From the NCBI GenBank assembly GCA_025667525.1, contig CM046882.1, forward strand, positions 548,030,630 through 548,094,629: 64,000 bases of DNA. The letters run 5' to 3'. Position 1 is the first letter of the stretch, and each line of letters begins with the position of its first letter. Made by a program: the position numbers and the translations under genes. This document shows, one piece after another, positions 1 to 11,908 of the stretch. The DNA is from Glebionis coronaria. Taxonomy: Eukaryota; Streptophyta; Magnoliopsida; Asterales; Asteraceae. The notes beneath the pieces are model-generated. The model worked only from the letters and a program-made list of their open reading frames with translations. It had not been told where the DNA came from and did not search any database.

Positions 1-248
1 TATATACGTAATTAATATTAGTTCGTGATTTAATTACGTTCATGATTTCATGATCGCATGTTCGTGATTAATTATTGTCAAATAATTATTGCGTGTTCGT
101 GCGTAATAAATACTTATCGTGTTCTAACACGTACGTAATACGTAAAATCCTAACACATAATCGTAATCATGCTATAATAGGAAAGTTTTAATCTAGTACG
201 TACGATCTTAAGGGTACTATTCATGGTAAAAGCATGCGGGTTTTACAA
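1..248 (-). repeat. Gypsy1 3' LTR, partial (cut by window start)
   Basis: Matches 20422-20669 with 9 substitutions in 248 bp, six of them transitions. It ends on the plus strand with GCGGGTTTTACA, i.e. the minus-strand LTR opens TGTAAAACCCGC. The rest of the roughly 2.95 kb LTR and its target-site duplication are outside the window. Confidence 0.93.
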
Positions 249-266
249 CTCTTCCCCCCTAAAAAG
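249..266 (-). promoter_or_regulatory. Gypsy1 polypurine tract
   Basis: On the minus strand, TTTTTAGGGGGGAAGAGT directly abuts the TGTAAAACC start of the 3' LTR. This is the expected plus-strand primer for reverse transcription. Nothing else is seen between it and the end of the integrase/chromodomain frame at 325. Confidence 0.85.
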
Positions 267-324
267 AATAATTCGTCCCCGAATTATAGATAAAGTAAAC
301 TGGAAAAGAAGAACATACCCGAAT

Positions 325-3300
325 TCAAAATATGAAATGAGGGTAAGAAGCCCGGATAGACTCCACTGTTTCCCAAGTGGCTTCCCGCTCGGTATGATCC
401 CTCCATATGACGAATGGAATCGTCTTCCTTCTCATGACTCGTTCTTGTCTGTCAAGAACTCGTTCGGGTTCTTCTATGAAAGTGAGATCTTCAGGTATCT
501 GTTCCAGTGGATACTGAACCATGTGAAGGGGATGATACTGGTACCCTCTGAGTAAGGACACATGAAACACATTGTGTACAAGTGAAAGCTGCGGAGGTAA
601 CGCTAACCGGTAAGATACTTCACCGACTCGTTCAATGACATCAAATGGTCCGATGAACCGAGGATTGAGCTTCCCTTTAATCCCGAAGCGTCTAATACCA
701 CGTGTCGGCGAAACCTTAAGGAAGACGTGATCTCCTACGTTAAAATGTATGTCCCTACGATGCTTATCGGTGTAACTCTTCTGACGTGACCGTGCTTCCT
801 GAAGTTTCTGCTTAGCTACTGCGATCTTTTCATTGGTCATCTCTATGATTTCTGGTCCTTCAAGTGTTCGCTCGCCAACCTGATCCCTGCAGATTGGGGC
901 ACGACACTTTCTGCCATACAACATCTCGAAAGGAGCACACTTGATACCTGCGTGCCAGCTGTTGTTGTATGCAAACTCCACCAAACAGATGTAATCGTCC
1001 CAATCACCCGTCCATTCCAACGCACATGACCTCAACATGTCTTCCAATGTCTGAATCGTTCGATCCGACTGTCCGCCCGTTTGAGGATGAAAAGTCGTGC
1101 TAAGCTTAAGTTGTGTACCCCAAGCTTTCTGCAGACTCTTCCAAAATCACGAAGTGAAACGAGGATCTCTGTCTGAGACGATGCTGGATGGAGCACCGTG
1201 GAGTCTCATGATCTCTCTTCTATACGTATCGGCGAGCTTACTTACCGGATCTTCCTTACGGATCGGTAAGAAATGAGCTGATTTGGTAAGTCAATCTACG
1301 ATAACCCAAATTGCATCGTGCTTCCTCTTGGTAGGCAGAAGACCAGTAACAAAATCCATGGTGATTTTGTCCCACTTCCACTCTAGAATATCTAACGGTT
1401 GAAGGAGACCGCAAGATCGCTGATGTTCGATCTTAACCTGCTGGCAGGTAAGACATTTGGAGACGTAAGTGGCCACATCCTGTTTCATACCACTCCACCA
1501 AAAGTATTACTTGATGTCATGGTACATCTTAGTCGAACCAGGATGTATAAAGAATGGGGAGCTATGAGCTTCAGCTAACAAGGCTTCCTGGAGTTCTTGA
1601 TCATCAGGAACACAAAGTCTCGTGCCCTGCCATACGATACCATCCACATCTACTCTGAATTCCGTCTGTTTCTCCAAATTTTGTACTATCGCCCAGATTT
1701 CTCTGTCATCCTTCTGAGCTTCCTTGATCTTAGAGAGTAACTCGGGTTCTACTCTAAGATTAGCCCAGTAAACGTGTTGTCCACGTACCATGATCTCGAT
1801 GTCTAGTCGCTCCAAGTCTCTTATGATTTCCTCTTCGATTTTAATGCCGTTGATCATTCTGGACTTCCTGCTAAGAGCATCTGCTATTACATTTGCTTTT
1901 CCGGGATGGTACTGTAGATTTATGTCATAATCCTTCAACAGCTCTAACCATCTCCTCTGCCTCATGTTCAATTTACGTTGAGTGAAGATATACTTCAAGC
2001 TCTTGTGGTCCGTGAACATGTCACATGATTCTCCATATAAGTAGTGCCTCCATATCTTCAATGCAAACACGACTGCAGCAAGTTCCAAGTCATGCGTGGG
2101 GTAATTTTCTTCATAAGGCTTAAGCTGCCGTGAAGCGTACGCGATCACATTCCCATGTTGCATGAGAACACAGCCAAGTCCCTTCCCCGATGCATCACTG
2201 TAGATTTGAAATCCACCCGTACCAGATGGGAGAGTAAGAATAGGTGCATATACTAGCTTTTGCTTCAGGTCTTCAAAGCTCTTCTCTCGTTCTTCAGTCC
2301 AGACAAATTTCTCCCCTTTCCGCATCAGTCTGGTCAATGGTAGTGCTAAGCGGGAAAAGTTCTCCATGAATCTACGGTAATAGCCAGCTAAGCCTAAGAA
2401 ATTGCGGACTTCCATCGTTGATGTCGGCCTCGGCCACTTAGTAATGGCCTCAACCTTCGTTGGATCCATAGTAATTCCTTCTGTTGATACAATGTAACCT
2501 AAGAATGCCACCTTATCTAACTAGAACTCACACTTGGAGAATTTAGCATACAGCTGCTTCTGGCAAAGAATCTGTAGTACTGTACAAAGATGGTCTTCGT
2601 GTTCCTCCTTGGACTTTGAGAAAATCAGGATGTCATCGATGAAGACAATGACGAACTTGTCCAGAAATTCATGGAAGATTCTGTTCATCAAATCCATGAA
2701 CACTGTTGGAGCATTTGTCAGGCCAAATGGCATAACTACAAACTCGTAGTGGCCATAGCGAGTACGAAAAGCAGTATTGGCGATGTCCTGCTCCTTAACC
2801 CGTAGCTGATGGTAGCCTGCCCTAAGATCAATCTTGGAGAAGTGTTTGGCCCCTTGGAGTTGGTCAAACAGATCGTCTATACGCGGCAGTGGATACCTAT
2901 TCCGGATAGTAATATTGTTGAGCTCGCGATAGTCTATGCAAAGACGCATATTGTCGTCCTTCCTCTTAAAAAATAAGACCGGTGCGCCCCATGGAGATGC
3001 GCTCGGTCGAATGAAACCTCGTTCTAGAAGTTCTTGCAGTTGATCCTTCAGCTCCTTTAGCTCTATGGGAGCCATGCGATAAGGAGCCTTGGAGATTGGT
3101 TCAGCTCCTGGAATAAGCTCGATACTGAATTCCACTTCTCGTGCAGGTGGTGTGCCCGGAAGTTCTTCTGGGAATACATCTTGGAATTCCGACACTATTG
3201 GTTGATCCTGAATTGATGGAGATTCAGCATCCATGTCGTGAACCGTAGCTAGATAACCCTCGCAGCCATGTGACAGTAGTGCACGCGCTTGCAGGGTAGA

Positions 3301-3592
3301 TATGATTTGTACAGACCGTCCTGGTGCGAACCCGTTATGAATGTACTCTGGTGCATTAACATCACCGAAGATAACTCGATATGAATGCCAGTCTATTGTA
3401 ACATGATGCTTGGATAGCCAATCCATGCCCAAAATCATGTCGAAGTCATTCATGTCCAGCGGAAGTGCGTCAACAGGTCGAACCTTATCGTCAAATTCTA
3501 GGGGAAGACTCTTGTATACATGGGTGATTAATACAGAGTCCCTCAAAGGCGTGGAAATAGTAAGCCTATTCTCTAGTGGATGGGTAGCATCC
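325..3592 (-). pseudogene. Gypsy1 pol: RT, RNase H, integrase, chromodomain (degenerate)
   Basis: Read downward from about 3592, the frame encodes RT with the FIDD catalytic box near 2640, and RNase H starting with [11 protein letters not shown] zinc-binding (HHCC) integrase head follows, then a DDE core with short motifs MDFVTGLLP, SDRDPRF and GGQSDRTIQTLED. The last 60 or so residues are a chromodomain (EREATWE motif), which in this family steers integration to chromatin. In-frame stops lie at 2521-2523 (TAG), 1507-1509 (TAA), 1291-1293 (TGA) and near 1150 (TGA). A one-base frameshift near 3590 separates protease from RT. The stop at 2521 and the two TGAs are what C-to-T changes at TGG or CGA codons would leave. 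The copy should be inactive, but the domain set is complete. Confidence 0.92.
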
Positions 3593-3946
3593 TAATGTTC
3601 TTAGCATAAGCAGTAGAAATGACCGAGTGAGTAGCACCCGTATCGAAAAGAACACACGCAGCTTGACCATACATATACAAGATTCCAGTGATGGTACTTG
3701 TAGACTTGTTGGCCTGGTCTCGAGATGTCGTGTAGACACGCCCGGTGGTAGGAGGCGGCTTGGAATCAGCATGTCCCGATGTGCCCTCCATCTCTCCCTT
3801 ACGGCAATCCTTCATGATATGGCCAGGAAGACCACACTTGAAGCATGCGTCCGTGTTACGATGACATGGCCCTGGGTGCCTACGGTGGCAAGTAGAGCAA
3901 AGAGGATGGGTATATCCTCCAGCAGGTGCTCTGGCTGGCTGGGAAC

Positions 3947-4019
3947 CTGATAAAACATTTTACATAAGACATGATAATAGGGTACAAAGGACAATGCGGA
4001 TAATCGTAAGATTGAATAC
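3947..4019 (-). other. Candidate 73 bp intron 3 in Gypsy1 gag
   Basis: On the minus strand it opens ATCACTG|GTATTC and closes GTTTTATCAG|GTTCCC. Removal keeps phase and joins the basic linker to the Cys/His region before the zinc knuckle. It is plausible as a minimal plant intron. Confidence 0.42.
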
Positions 4020-4099
4020 CAGTGATAGCTGGACGGCTAGGCTGTGAACCTCTCTGGTTCTGGTCCCTACCGTTTCCATGGTTCCTGGTAGAAGTTTTG

Positions 4100-4161
4100 C
4101 TAAAGTGTCAAAATATGAGTTATAACATGAAATCATAAGAAAATTGCGTAAGTATTAGGAC
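4100..4161 (-). other. Candidate 62 bp intron 2 in Gypsy1 gag
   Basis: On the minus strand it opens GGCAGCAG|GTCCTA (weak donor) and closes GACACTTTAG|CAAAAC. It contains stops in the gag frame, and removing it restores the frame. At 62 bp it is short for a plant intron, so a decayed insertion is possible. Confidence 0.38.
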
Positions 4162-4311
4162 CTGCTGCCATTGGAGTGTCCAGCATTGTAACGGTAATTA
4201 TCATTATCGCCACACCTATCCGTAGCAAAACGGTCGTTAGTCTGACCGTTTCCCTTGGGCTGATGAGGCTGCTTCTGAGTAGCCGGCTGAGACCGGTCCC
4301 CAGTTTTCTGC

Positions 4312-4394
4312 CTGGAAGATACATTTAAAGAGATGAATATTAGACATATATGGGAAGAATACGGATTGATCACCACTTGAATACGAATGTTTAC
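4312..4394 (-). other. Candidate 83 bp intron 1 in Gypsy1 gag
   Basis: On the minus strand the gap opens AAGAG|GTAAAC at a good donor and closes TATCTTCCAG|GCAG after a pyrimidine-rich tract. Its first in-frame codon after AGG is TAA. Removing it keeps the frame exactly and joins two gag-like stretches. Splicing is not proven. Confidence 0.5.
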
Positions 4395-5122
4395 CTCTTG
4401 TCGGGTATCTCAGCTTCCCCGAACTCATCTATCTCCTGCAGCATCTCCAGCTTACGTGTTGCATCGGCCACTTGTGCTACAGTGTTGAACGTAGCACACA
4501 CCAGATTGTTTGCGACCGATGTGCGAAGAGCCCACCTAAAGTGGTGTGCCTGCTCTTCAGGAGTACCTGCTGCCGCACCAAGGAAACCAGCTAAGCGAAG
4601 AAAGCACTGCATAAACTCGTTGTTATTCTCCCCAGCTCTCTGTCGGATCCCATGGTACTCCCTCTTCAGCTTGTCTTGCTCAGCCTTGGGAAAGAACTGC
4701 TCCATCACCCTGTCCTTGAACTGAGCCCAAGTCAAACCAGCAACCCACTCGTCACCTCCCTCAGACTGTATCAACGCTAACCACCAATTTAGCACATCGC
4801 CTTCGAACCGATAGCATGCCAACCTCGCCTTGTATGCGGGGTCACAACCCATAGCACTAAAAATCTTCTCGATGTGAGCTAACCAGCTTTCAGCATCACT
4901 GGGGCTATCTGTTTTCTCAAAAGCTCGAGGACGGAGCTTGTTGAATCTCTCCAGCCATACTGCCAATGTCACTGGAGGAGGAGGAGGAGGTGCCTGATTA
5001 TGCTGTTGATTGTTGGCAGCTTGAACTTCAGCCCTGATGTCATTCCTCAGTTGAGGAAGCAAAGCTTGCATTGCAGCTTGGATTGCAGCATTAAGTTGTT
5101 CCTGTTCGCGTGTGAGAACCAT

Positions 5123-5256
5123 CTGACAGTATAACATAAAACATATGATTAAACAGATCAAAACATAAAATATATATACATAAAAAAATTTATACCAAAA
5201 TTTCAAGAGAGAAAATTTATGCAAGAAAATTTTGTGTATGAATGCATGATGCAGTT
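5123..5256 (-). other. Gypsy1 leader, gag-proximal part
   Basis: An A/T-rich untranslated stretch between the gag ATG and the Copia1 insertion point. Its last five bases (5252-5256, CAGTT) are one copy of the Copia1 target-site duplication. The leader resumes at 17398. Confidence 0.8.
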
Positions 5257-5578
5257 TGTAAGATATGTAAATCTTGCTTATGTTTTTAGAGAGAGAAAGA
5301 GATAGAAAGATGGTGGATTTCACACAATTCTAGAGAGAGAAACTTAAGAGAACTATGTGTAAAATGATTAACCACACCACCCTCTCCATCTAAGGAGAGG
5401 GTTTATATACCAAGCCCATAAGATGGGCTTGGGCTTACATTTGGGCCGGCCTACACATGTTGTAGGCTAGGCTTGGCCTTGTTTGTTTAATAAAGATAAA
5501 TAACTAAACTACGAGCTATTACATGGACTATTGTTGGAGTGACCGATCCTTCTTAATACGTAAAACGTATTTCCAACA
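5257..5578 (-). repeat. Copia1 3' LTR (322 bp)
   Basis: Plus-strand ends are TGTAAGATATG and TATTTCCAACA. On the minus strand a TATATAAA box (5402-5409) lies just downstream of a perfect 10-bp hairpin, CCAAGCCCAT / ATGGGCTTGG with a 3-nt loop (about 5410-5432). CT-rich (GAGA-type) tracts lie at 5287-5310 and 5330-5345. Confidence 0.95.
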
Positions 5579-5600
5579 ATCTCCCCCTAAGGGAGGTCAC
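5579..5600 (-). promoter_or_regulatory. Copia1 polypurine tract
   Basis: On the minus strand, CCTCCCTTAGGGGGAGAT abuts the TGTTGG start of the 3' LTR. The same tract precedes the 3' LTRs of Copia2 (45023) and Copia3 (45973). Confidence 0.88.
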
Positions 5601-8435
5601 TCCAAACAAGGGCATTACCCAAGTTACAATAATAAGATAAACCTAGCATACTATGCTTGTCTTGAGCTCGTAGTCTTCGTCTTTCTTTTCTTTTTCTTTT
5701 CTGGTGAACATGCTGATGTGATCTTTGATATCATTCTTGAGCATTAATCTCTTGCCTTGATCTCGTGCATCCATCACTTGTGATCTTTTCCTCTTCGTGA
5801 CCTCACGTCCCACATACGTATACCTTTGTAATTCTTGAAAGCTTCAGAGTTCGATACAGCAGAAGACTTAACTTTTAGGCTTTCTTGAATTAGATGAGGT
5901 ATTAAGTGCATAAAGTATAAGCATGCGGGGACGACTTCTTCTTGGATCTCGCAACGCCACCGTCTTCAAATGCCGCAACATAAGTAGACACGAACGAAAT
6001 GGCTTTGAACATTTCATTCTAATTCGGTAGCATTTTACCTCCGGTCGGTGAAGACCGTTGGACGATATAAAATATCGTACTTGTGGCAGGTAGATTTAAT
6101 TAAAAATCTCCTTGACAAGATTTCACGGGTTAACCCGTTCTCTTTACTCGACCGTCCAAAGCTGACTGCGAACGTAAAGAGTGAATTATTTGGATAAAAT
6201 TATCCGCATGATTGAAGCCGTCAATTCTGATTCCTGGAACAAGTTTGATTCATTAAAGAATCGCACCATCGTTGCTTTCCAGTTGTCACGAGCTTGATTC
6301 GTATGGAATCTTGCAAGTTACCTACCAAGTGCTGTTTGAGGTTAACACTAGAAGGATTTCCACTCATCACCGTGAACACTAAGATATCACTCTGAGTGTT
6401 CTGGCAAGATCACTAAGATATTGCGTAGAGGCCTGGAACGTGTTTAAATTCAGTTAAGAATTAAACCACTGTTGCTTTCCAGTTATCACAAGTTTGATTC
6501 ATAAAGAATCGCACAAGTCACCTACCATGAGCTTTTTGATATTCGCTCAAGAAGGATTTCCATCTTCATTGTAAATACTTTCGTATTACTTGGATGTTCA
6601 GGCAAGATCATGAAGATTTTGCGTAGGACTCTTAAAATCTTTCTTACTTTTCACAGTGTGTGAAGAAGCAAGGAAATATGAAAGTGTGTCCTAATGAGAT
6701 ATTTGATGATCTCAAATGGCTCTAGACTCGATCGTGCATTTTGGATTTTAGTGATCGGAGGCTGGAGAGGAGTGCCACCTTTTCAATACCAATTTATTCT
6801 GGGTGAACGAATCGATAGATAACGTGTTGTCTCCGTGTGATTAAAACAGATATCTTTTAAGAGATATCTGAGTTAGCTGGGATGGTTTGTGCATTGCATC
6901 ACTGGGTCCATGATGTATATCTTCAATATTAAGAATCATTAAAAAATGATCTCAATAGCATATGTATTGACCCGGTTTCTGCCTAAAGTTGTAAGGAGGG
7001 CTTCTTTCTTTACACCCTTTATCTTTACAATTCTTTTTCATTCTTCAACCCCTTCAATGCTTACCAATACGTCATAACTAGCACCTTGTTGTGATTGTTC
7101 CAGTGCTAACTTAAGTACTTGGTCGGCATTCAGCTACGTTCACAATCTTTCTCCAACTTTCTTGAGGACTACTATTTCTAGCTATGGAATGTCCTTGGGA
7201 AGATTCCTCCGGTTCTAGAAGAATCATAGGACTTAACCTATCCTACCATCCTTATGTCACCACAATCTTCATCGTCGTGAAATAAATGGGTTTTGGGTAA
7301 GTATATGTCACCATGAAAATCCATTTTGATATGCAAATCCGTTTTGCTCCCCCTTAACATATGCCACGATATTCGAAAACATTTCGCATATGTCGGGATG
7401 AGCCAGCACATTAAGTCAAACCATTTGTGATAATATCCCATATTAAATCACATTTTCTCCCCCATATTAAAAATATTAACCCAATCGATGTTTTTAATAT
7501 CAATTGATTTAATGAAGTTTTAACAAAGCTTTTGGGAAGAAAAATGCAAGTCCATTTTATCTTCATGATATCAAACGTATGAGATATGATACGGATTTGT
7601 AACATGATCACATATTCACCATATTAGAAAAGAATTGACAAGGTTGGACCTGATAGATGAGAACATCATATGATAAGATCAAATGGTTCTTGTCAGCATA
7701 TGTTGGTCGCCTCGTCACGTCTGAAGTCATCTCTTGACACCACGTGTACGATTGGTATTGTTGTCTTGACACCAGTTAGTGAGCTTGGCACGTTCGGCAT
7801 CAAAGATTCTGAATGCTTGACAATTGCTCCCCCTCAATTGTTGACCCGTGTTCTATTGAAAGAGCTATAGTCGTCGGTTGAGTAGTCACATCGTCGAGTA
7901 TGTAGATACCAATTGTAGATAGCATGGTTGTAGAGATGATAGCTTCATAAAAACAAGACTTCTCTTGTTTTAACAAATAAATGCACAAAAACGTACATAG
8001 ATTTGTGTGAGACCAAGTTATAAAGTAAACTTGATCCCTTACAAGGTTTTAAAGTAAACCTTGCCCGAGAAAATTAATTCCCGTTGTGAGCCAAAGCTTT
8101 CATAAAAAATACTTGACTTTAATATGAAAACCGGGTTGCAGTCTGAAATAACTACAAGCCATATTGGCATGTTTTATAAAATATTTACAACTTTTGTACG
8201 AACTCTATTTATGGCGCCGTGTCAATATTAATCAACATTTCTAAGGCCATAAATATTATCGTACCAAAAGACATGCCTTTGAAAAATAAAGTGAAAATAT
8301 TTTTGGATTTTTCTAGATTTTTAAATTTTTATGGTTTTTATATGGTTTTATATTTTTGTAATTTGCTTTTGTGGATAAAAATATAAACAATATATACAGA
8401 TGATCACCAAGGATACGGAGAATAGTTTACCATCA
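5601..8435 (-). other. Copia1 3' untranslated tail, no ORF3
   Basis: No coding frame seen. It holds PPT-like tracts at about 7355 (TTAAGGGGGAG), 7462 and 7829 on the minus strand. A diverged pair of direct repeats lies around 6240-6390 and 6440-6580 (each with a 'lag...GGTAGGTGACTT' type core), with a conserved block near 6040-6180 that can form short hairpins (ACGATATTTTATATCGT). Corresponding blocks occur in Copia2 and Copia3. In Copia2 the ORF3 module lies within the homologous interval. Confidence 0.75.
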
Positions 8436-11400
8436 CTATTCTTTCGCTTCATCTGCCAATTCCTTTAGAGTCTCAGGCGAGAAGGTTCTCATTCCTAGCT
8501 TTTCGGCCAAAAATTCAATTCGAGCGCGATCTAAAGCCTTCGTGAAAATATCCGCCAATTGATACTCAGATCAGACAAAGTAAAGCTCGATCACTCCATT
8601 TTCCACTTGCTCCTTGATGAAGTGGTAGCGAATGTCAATATGCTTCGACCGGGAGAATTGAACATTGTTGCAGCATAAGGCAATTGCACTCTTGTTGTCG
8701 CAGTACATCGGAATTTTATTGAAACCTAGACCATAGTCGGTTAATTGCGATCTCATCCAAAGAATTTGAGCACAACAACCGGACATAGCTATGTATTCTG
8801 CTTCCGTACTTGAAATTGCAGCGCTTTTCTGCCTTTTTGATGCCCAACTGATTAGTCGATCTCCTAGTAGTTGCAAAGTTCCACTCGTGCTACGCCTTGT
8901 ATCTTGACAACCCGCGTGATCCGCATATGCATATGCCATAAGTGCAATCGAAGAGTCCTTCGAATACCAAAGTCCCCGATTAATGGTTCCTTTAAGATAT
9001 CGAAAGATCCGTTTCACAATGGCCAAGTGTAACTCAGTAGGTCGAGTTTGATACCGAGCACACATACATATAGCAAACTGAAGATCAGGTCGACTAGCTG
9101 TGATATACAGAAGAGTACCGATCATTCCACGATACAGTGTCGGATCAACGACAACTCCATGTGGATCTGCATCAAGCTTAGTTCGTTCTACCATTGCAGT
9201 ATCCACGGGATCGCAAGATTCCATCTTATACTTCTTTAGCGATTCAAGGGCATACTTGGATTGATTGATAAAGAGCCTCTGGGACTCTGAGATATCTGAA
9301 GACCTAAGAAGAATGATACATTGCCCATCATTGACATCTTAAACTTGTAAGACATGAGTGTCCCAAACTCATCCGATAAGGTTTGGGTCGAGGCTGCAAA
9401 TATAATATAATCAACATATATTTGAACCATAATCATATCTTTACCTCGTTTTTGAATGAACAGCGTGGGATCCACCTTGCCTTTAGTGAAGCCTTGCGTA
9501 ATGAGGAATTGTGACAATAGAGCATACCATGCGCGAGGAGCTTGCTTTAACCCATAGAGAGCCTTCTTAAGCTTGTACACATGATTAGGATATTTAGGAT
9601 TCACAAAACCATCTGGTTGTTGAACATAGACCTCTTCCTTGAGTTCACCATTAAGAAATGGCGTCTTCACATCCATCTGATAGACGATCATATTCATGTG
9701 GGCTGCATAAGCGAGGAATAGTCGAATAGCTTCCAAACGGGCAACAGGTGCAAAGGATCCCATAAAGTCGATGCCCAATAATTGCTTGGATCCACGAGCT
9801 ACTAGTCGAGCTTTGTTCTTCAATATTCCGCCTAACTCATCGAGTTTCACCTTGTAAACCCATTTCAAAGTGAGTAACTGCACTTGATCCGGGCATGGGA
9901 CAAGTTCCCATACTTCAAGACGTATAAATTCATTAAGTTCTTCTTGCATAGCTTCTATCCAACATGATTGAGTAAAAGCTTGTTGCCATGTCTTAGGTTC
10001 AACTTCAGTGAGAAAAGCATCAAAGTGACCAAACATTGCACTTTCTTGTAACTGACTTCGTGTGGATACCGGACGATTAGGGTCACCAATAATAGAATCT
10101 ATAGGATGATCCTTTGTCCACTTGATGTCATGTTCACGAATCCGTGGATTGGAGTAAACTATAGAAGGGGCTTCCTCTGAGGTGGATGACCCGGCTTGAA
10201 TAGGGTCGGGAATTGGTACACCAAAGAATGGAAGTTCACGCATTTGAGCGAATTCCAAATCGTGATCATCATCATCCTCTTCATCATCAATAGGCATGAT
10301 ATGGGTAGTTGAAACATGTGTTGGTTGAGAATTACTTGTTGAAGGTATATCTTGACCAATTGTAGATGCAGATGTATCTGATTGTGCAACGGTTGCTGGA
10401 GCGACAACTTCGGTTACCGGAGCAATTACCTCAGGTACTGGAGCAACAATACTTGGAGGAGTAAAGAATTCATCAAAGAACGGTTGAAACAACGTATCCC
10501 ATTCCTTCCTAGTAGGTGGTGTAAATGATGATGAAGTAGGGTTGTTTGGGACAAGACCATAACTAATATTACTGGGTCCCATTTCATGAAGTGCGGGTTC
10601 AGAGCTGCTTTGCTCAGAAGCCATTGCTGTCAGCTCATCAAAATCAACATTCATAGTTTCGAGGATCTTACGAGACTTACGGTTGTAGATTCGGTATGCC
10701 TTCTTTGCGGTTGCGTAACCAATGAAAATACCAATATCAGCCTTTAGTTGAAGTTTACCCAAATTGTCACCATCATTATTTGGATAACAAAGAGAACCAA
10801 ATACATGAAGATATGATAAATCTGGTACTTTTCCATGGAGAAGCTCATAAGGTGTTTTACCATGGCGTTTACGAATTAGTGACCGGTTTTGGGTGTACAC
10901 TGCTGTAGATACTACTTCTGCCCATAAAAACAATGGAGCCTTTGCGTAAATTAACATCGTTCGAGCAGCTTCCATAAGTGTGTGATTTCGCCTTTCAATG
11001 ACACCGTTGTGTTGTGGAGTGCGTGCAACGGATGTTTCATGAGATATGCCAACTTCTTCATAATAATCACGCAAGATTTGATTCACAAATTTGGTTCCAT
11101 TATCTGTACGAATGCGTCGGACAGTAGTGTTGAGACGCACTTGAATCATCTTGAGAAATCCGATGATGAATTTAGGTGCCTCATTTTTTGTTGTAAGAAA
11201 TTTCACCCATGTAAACCGAGAGTAATCATCGACAATTACGAGGATGTACTTTTTGCCACTAAGACTTTCAACACGCATTGGCCCACAAAGATCCATATGC
11301 AACAAATAAAGTTTCTCTTGGTTGGTGTCTTCAGTCTTGGGTTTGTATGATTTCTTAGTGCTTTTCCCCATTGTACACGCGGAACACAAATGATCTTTGT

Positions 11401-11908
11401 GAAATGAAAGTTTAGGAAGACCACGAACAAGTTCGTTTTTCGCCAAGTGATTAATAGCGTCAAAGTTAAGATGAGATAACCGTCGATGCCATAACCATGA
11501 CTTAGTCTTTGATGCTTTGAAGAGAAGACATACGGGAGAAGCGGCCATCATGTCTTGTAGAGAAAAAGTATACAAATTATTCCCTCGAGTACCTTTCAAT
11601 AAATCAACCCCTTCCAAATTACGAATGAAGCAGGTATGCTCTCGAAAAGCAACTTCTAGGTTTGCATCACAAAATTGTCCCATAGAAAATAAGTTGTGAC
11701 CGAGACCTTCCACATAATACACTCTTGAAATAATAACATTCCCAATATGATATTCACCATAACCCATTATCTTTGCAATATGATCATTTCCAAATCGAAC
11801 CGTACCAAGAAACTTGCTGACAAAATTTCTGAGCTGAGAGCGATCTCCGGTCATATGCTTGGAGCAACCAGAGTCCAAATACCAGAGAACAATTTGGACC
11901 ACCTGTTT
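8436..11908 (-). pseudogene. Copia1 pol: protease, integrase, RT, RNase H (defective)
   Basis: The frame opens at 11908, just after a TGA, and overlaps the end of gag by 58 nt. Protease has [11 protein letters not shown]. Integrase has the zinc head ([21 protein letters not shown]) and a DDE core with [16 protein letters not shown] and NGVIERRN. The RT box reads YVDY rather than YVDD (near 9409), so the second catalytic Asp is lost. A frameshift near 9236 separates RT from RNase H, which keeps [17 protein letters not shown] and [14 protein letters not shown] at 8571-8573 interrupts the RNase H tail, and the likely original stop is TAG at 8436-8438. Copia3 has a TGA at the same codon. Confidence 0.93.

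Larger units (their letters stand above)
3573..5122 (-). pseudogene. Gypsy1 gag, zinc knuckle and protease with three intron-like gaps
   Basis: The start is the ATG at 5122-5120 (MVLTREQEQL). The open frame runs further upstream only because it crosses into leader and Copia1 LTR sequence. The capsid-like gag domain (AVWLERFNKLRP, RLAGFLGAAAGTPEEQAHHF) runs to 4395. The frame then stops, but coding sequence resumes in frame after three short GT...AG gaps at 4312-4394, 4100-4161 and 3947-4019. The last exon-like block has a Cys/His-rich stretch and a zinc knuckle (CFKCGLPGHIMKDC) near 3830-3870, then an aspartic protease with VLFDTGATHSV near 3640. The gag domain and knuckle are clear. Whether the gaps are spliced is inference. 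The reading frame shifts near 3590 before RT. Confidence 0.85.

Noticed and set aside
10982..11350. Plus-strand frame of 122 aa over Copia1 integrase (and its counterpart at 22286-22627)
   Set aside because: Antisense to conserved integrase sequence. It recurs only because the elements are related.
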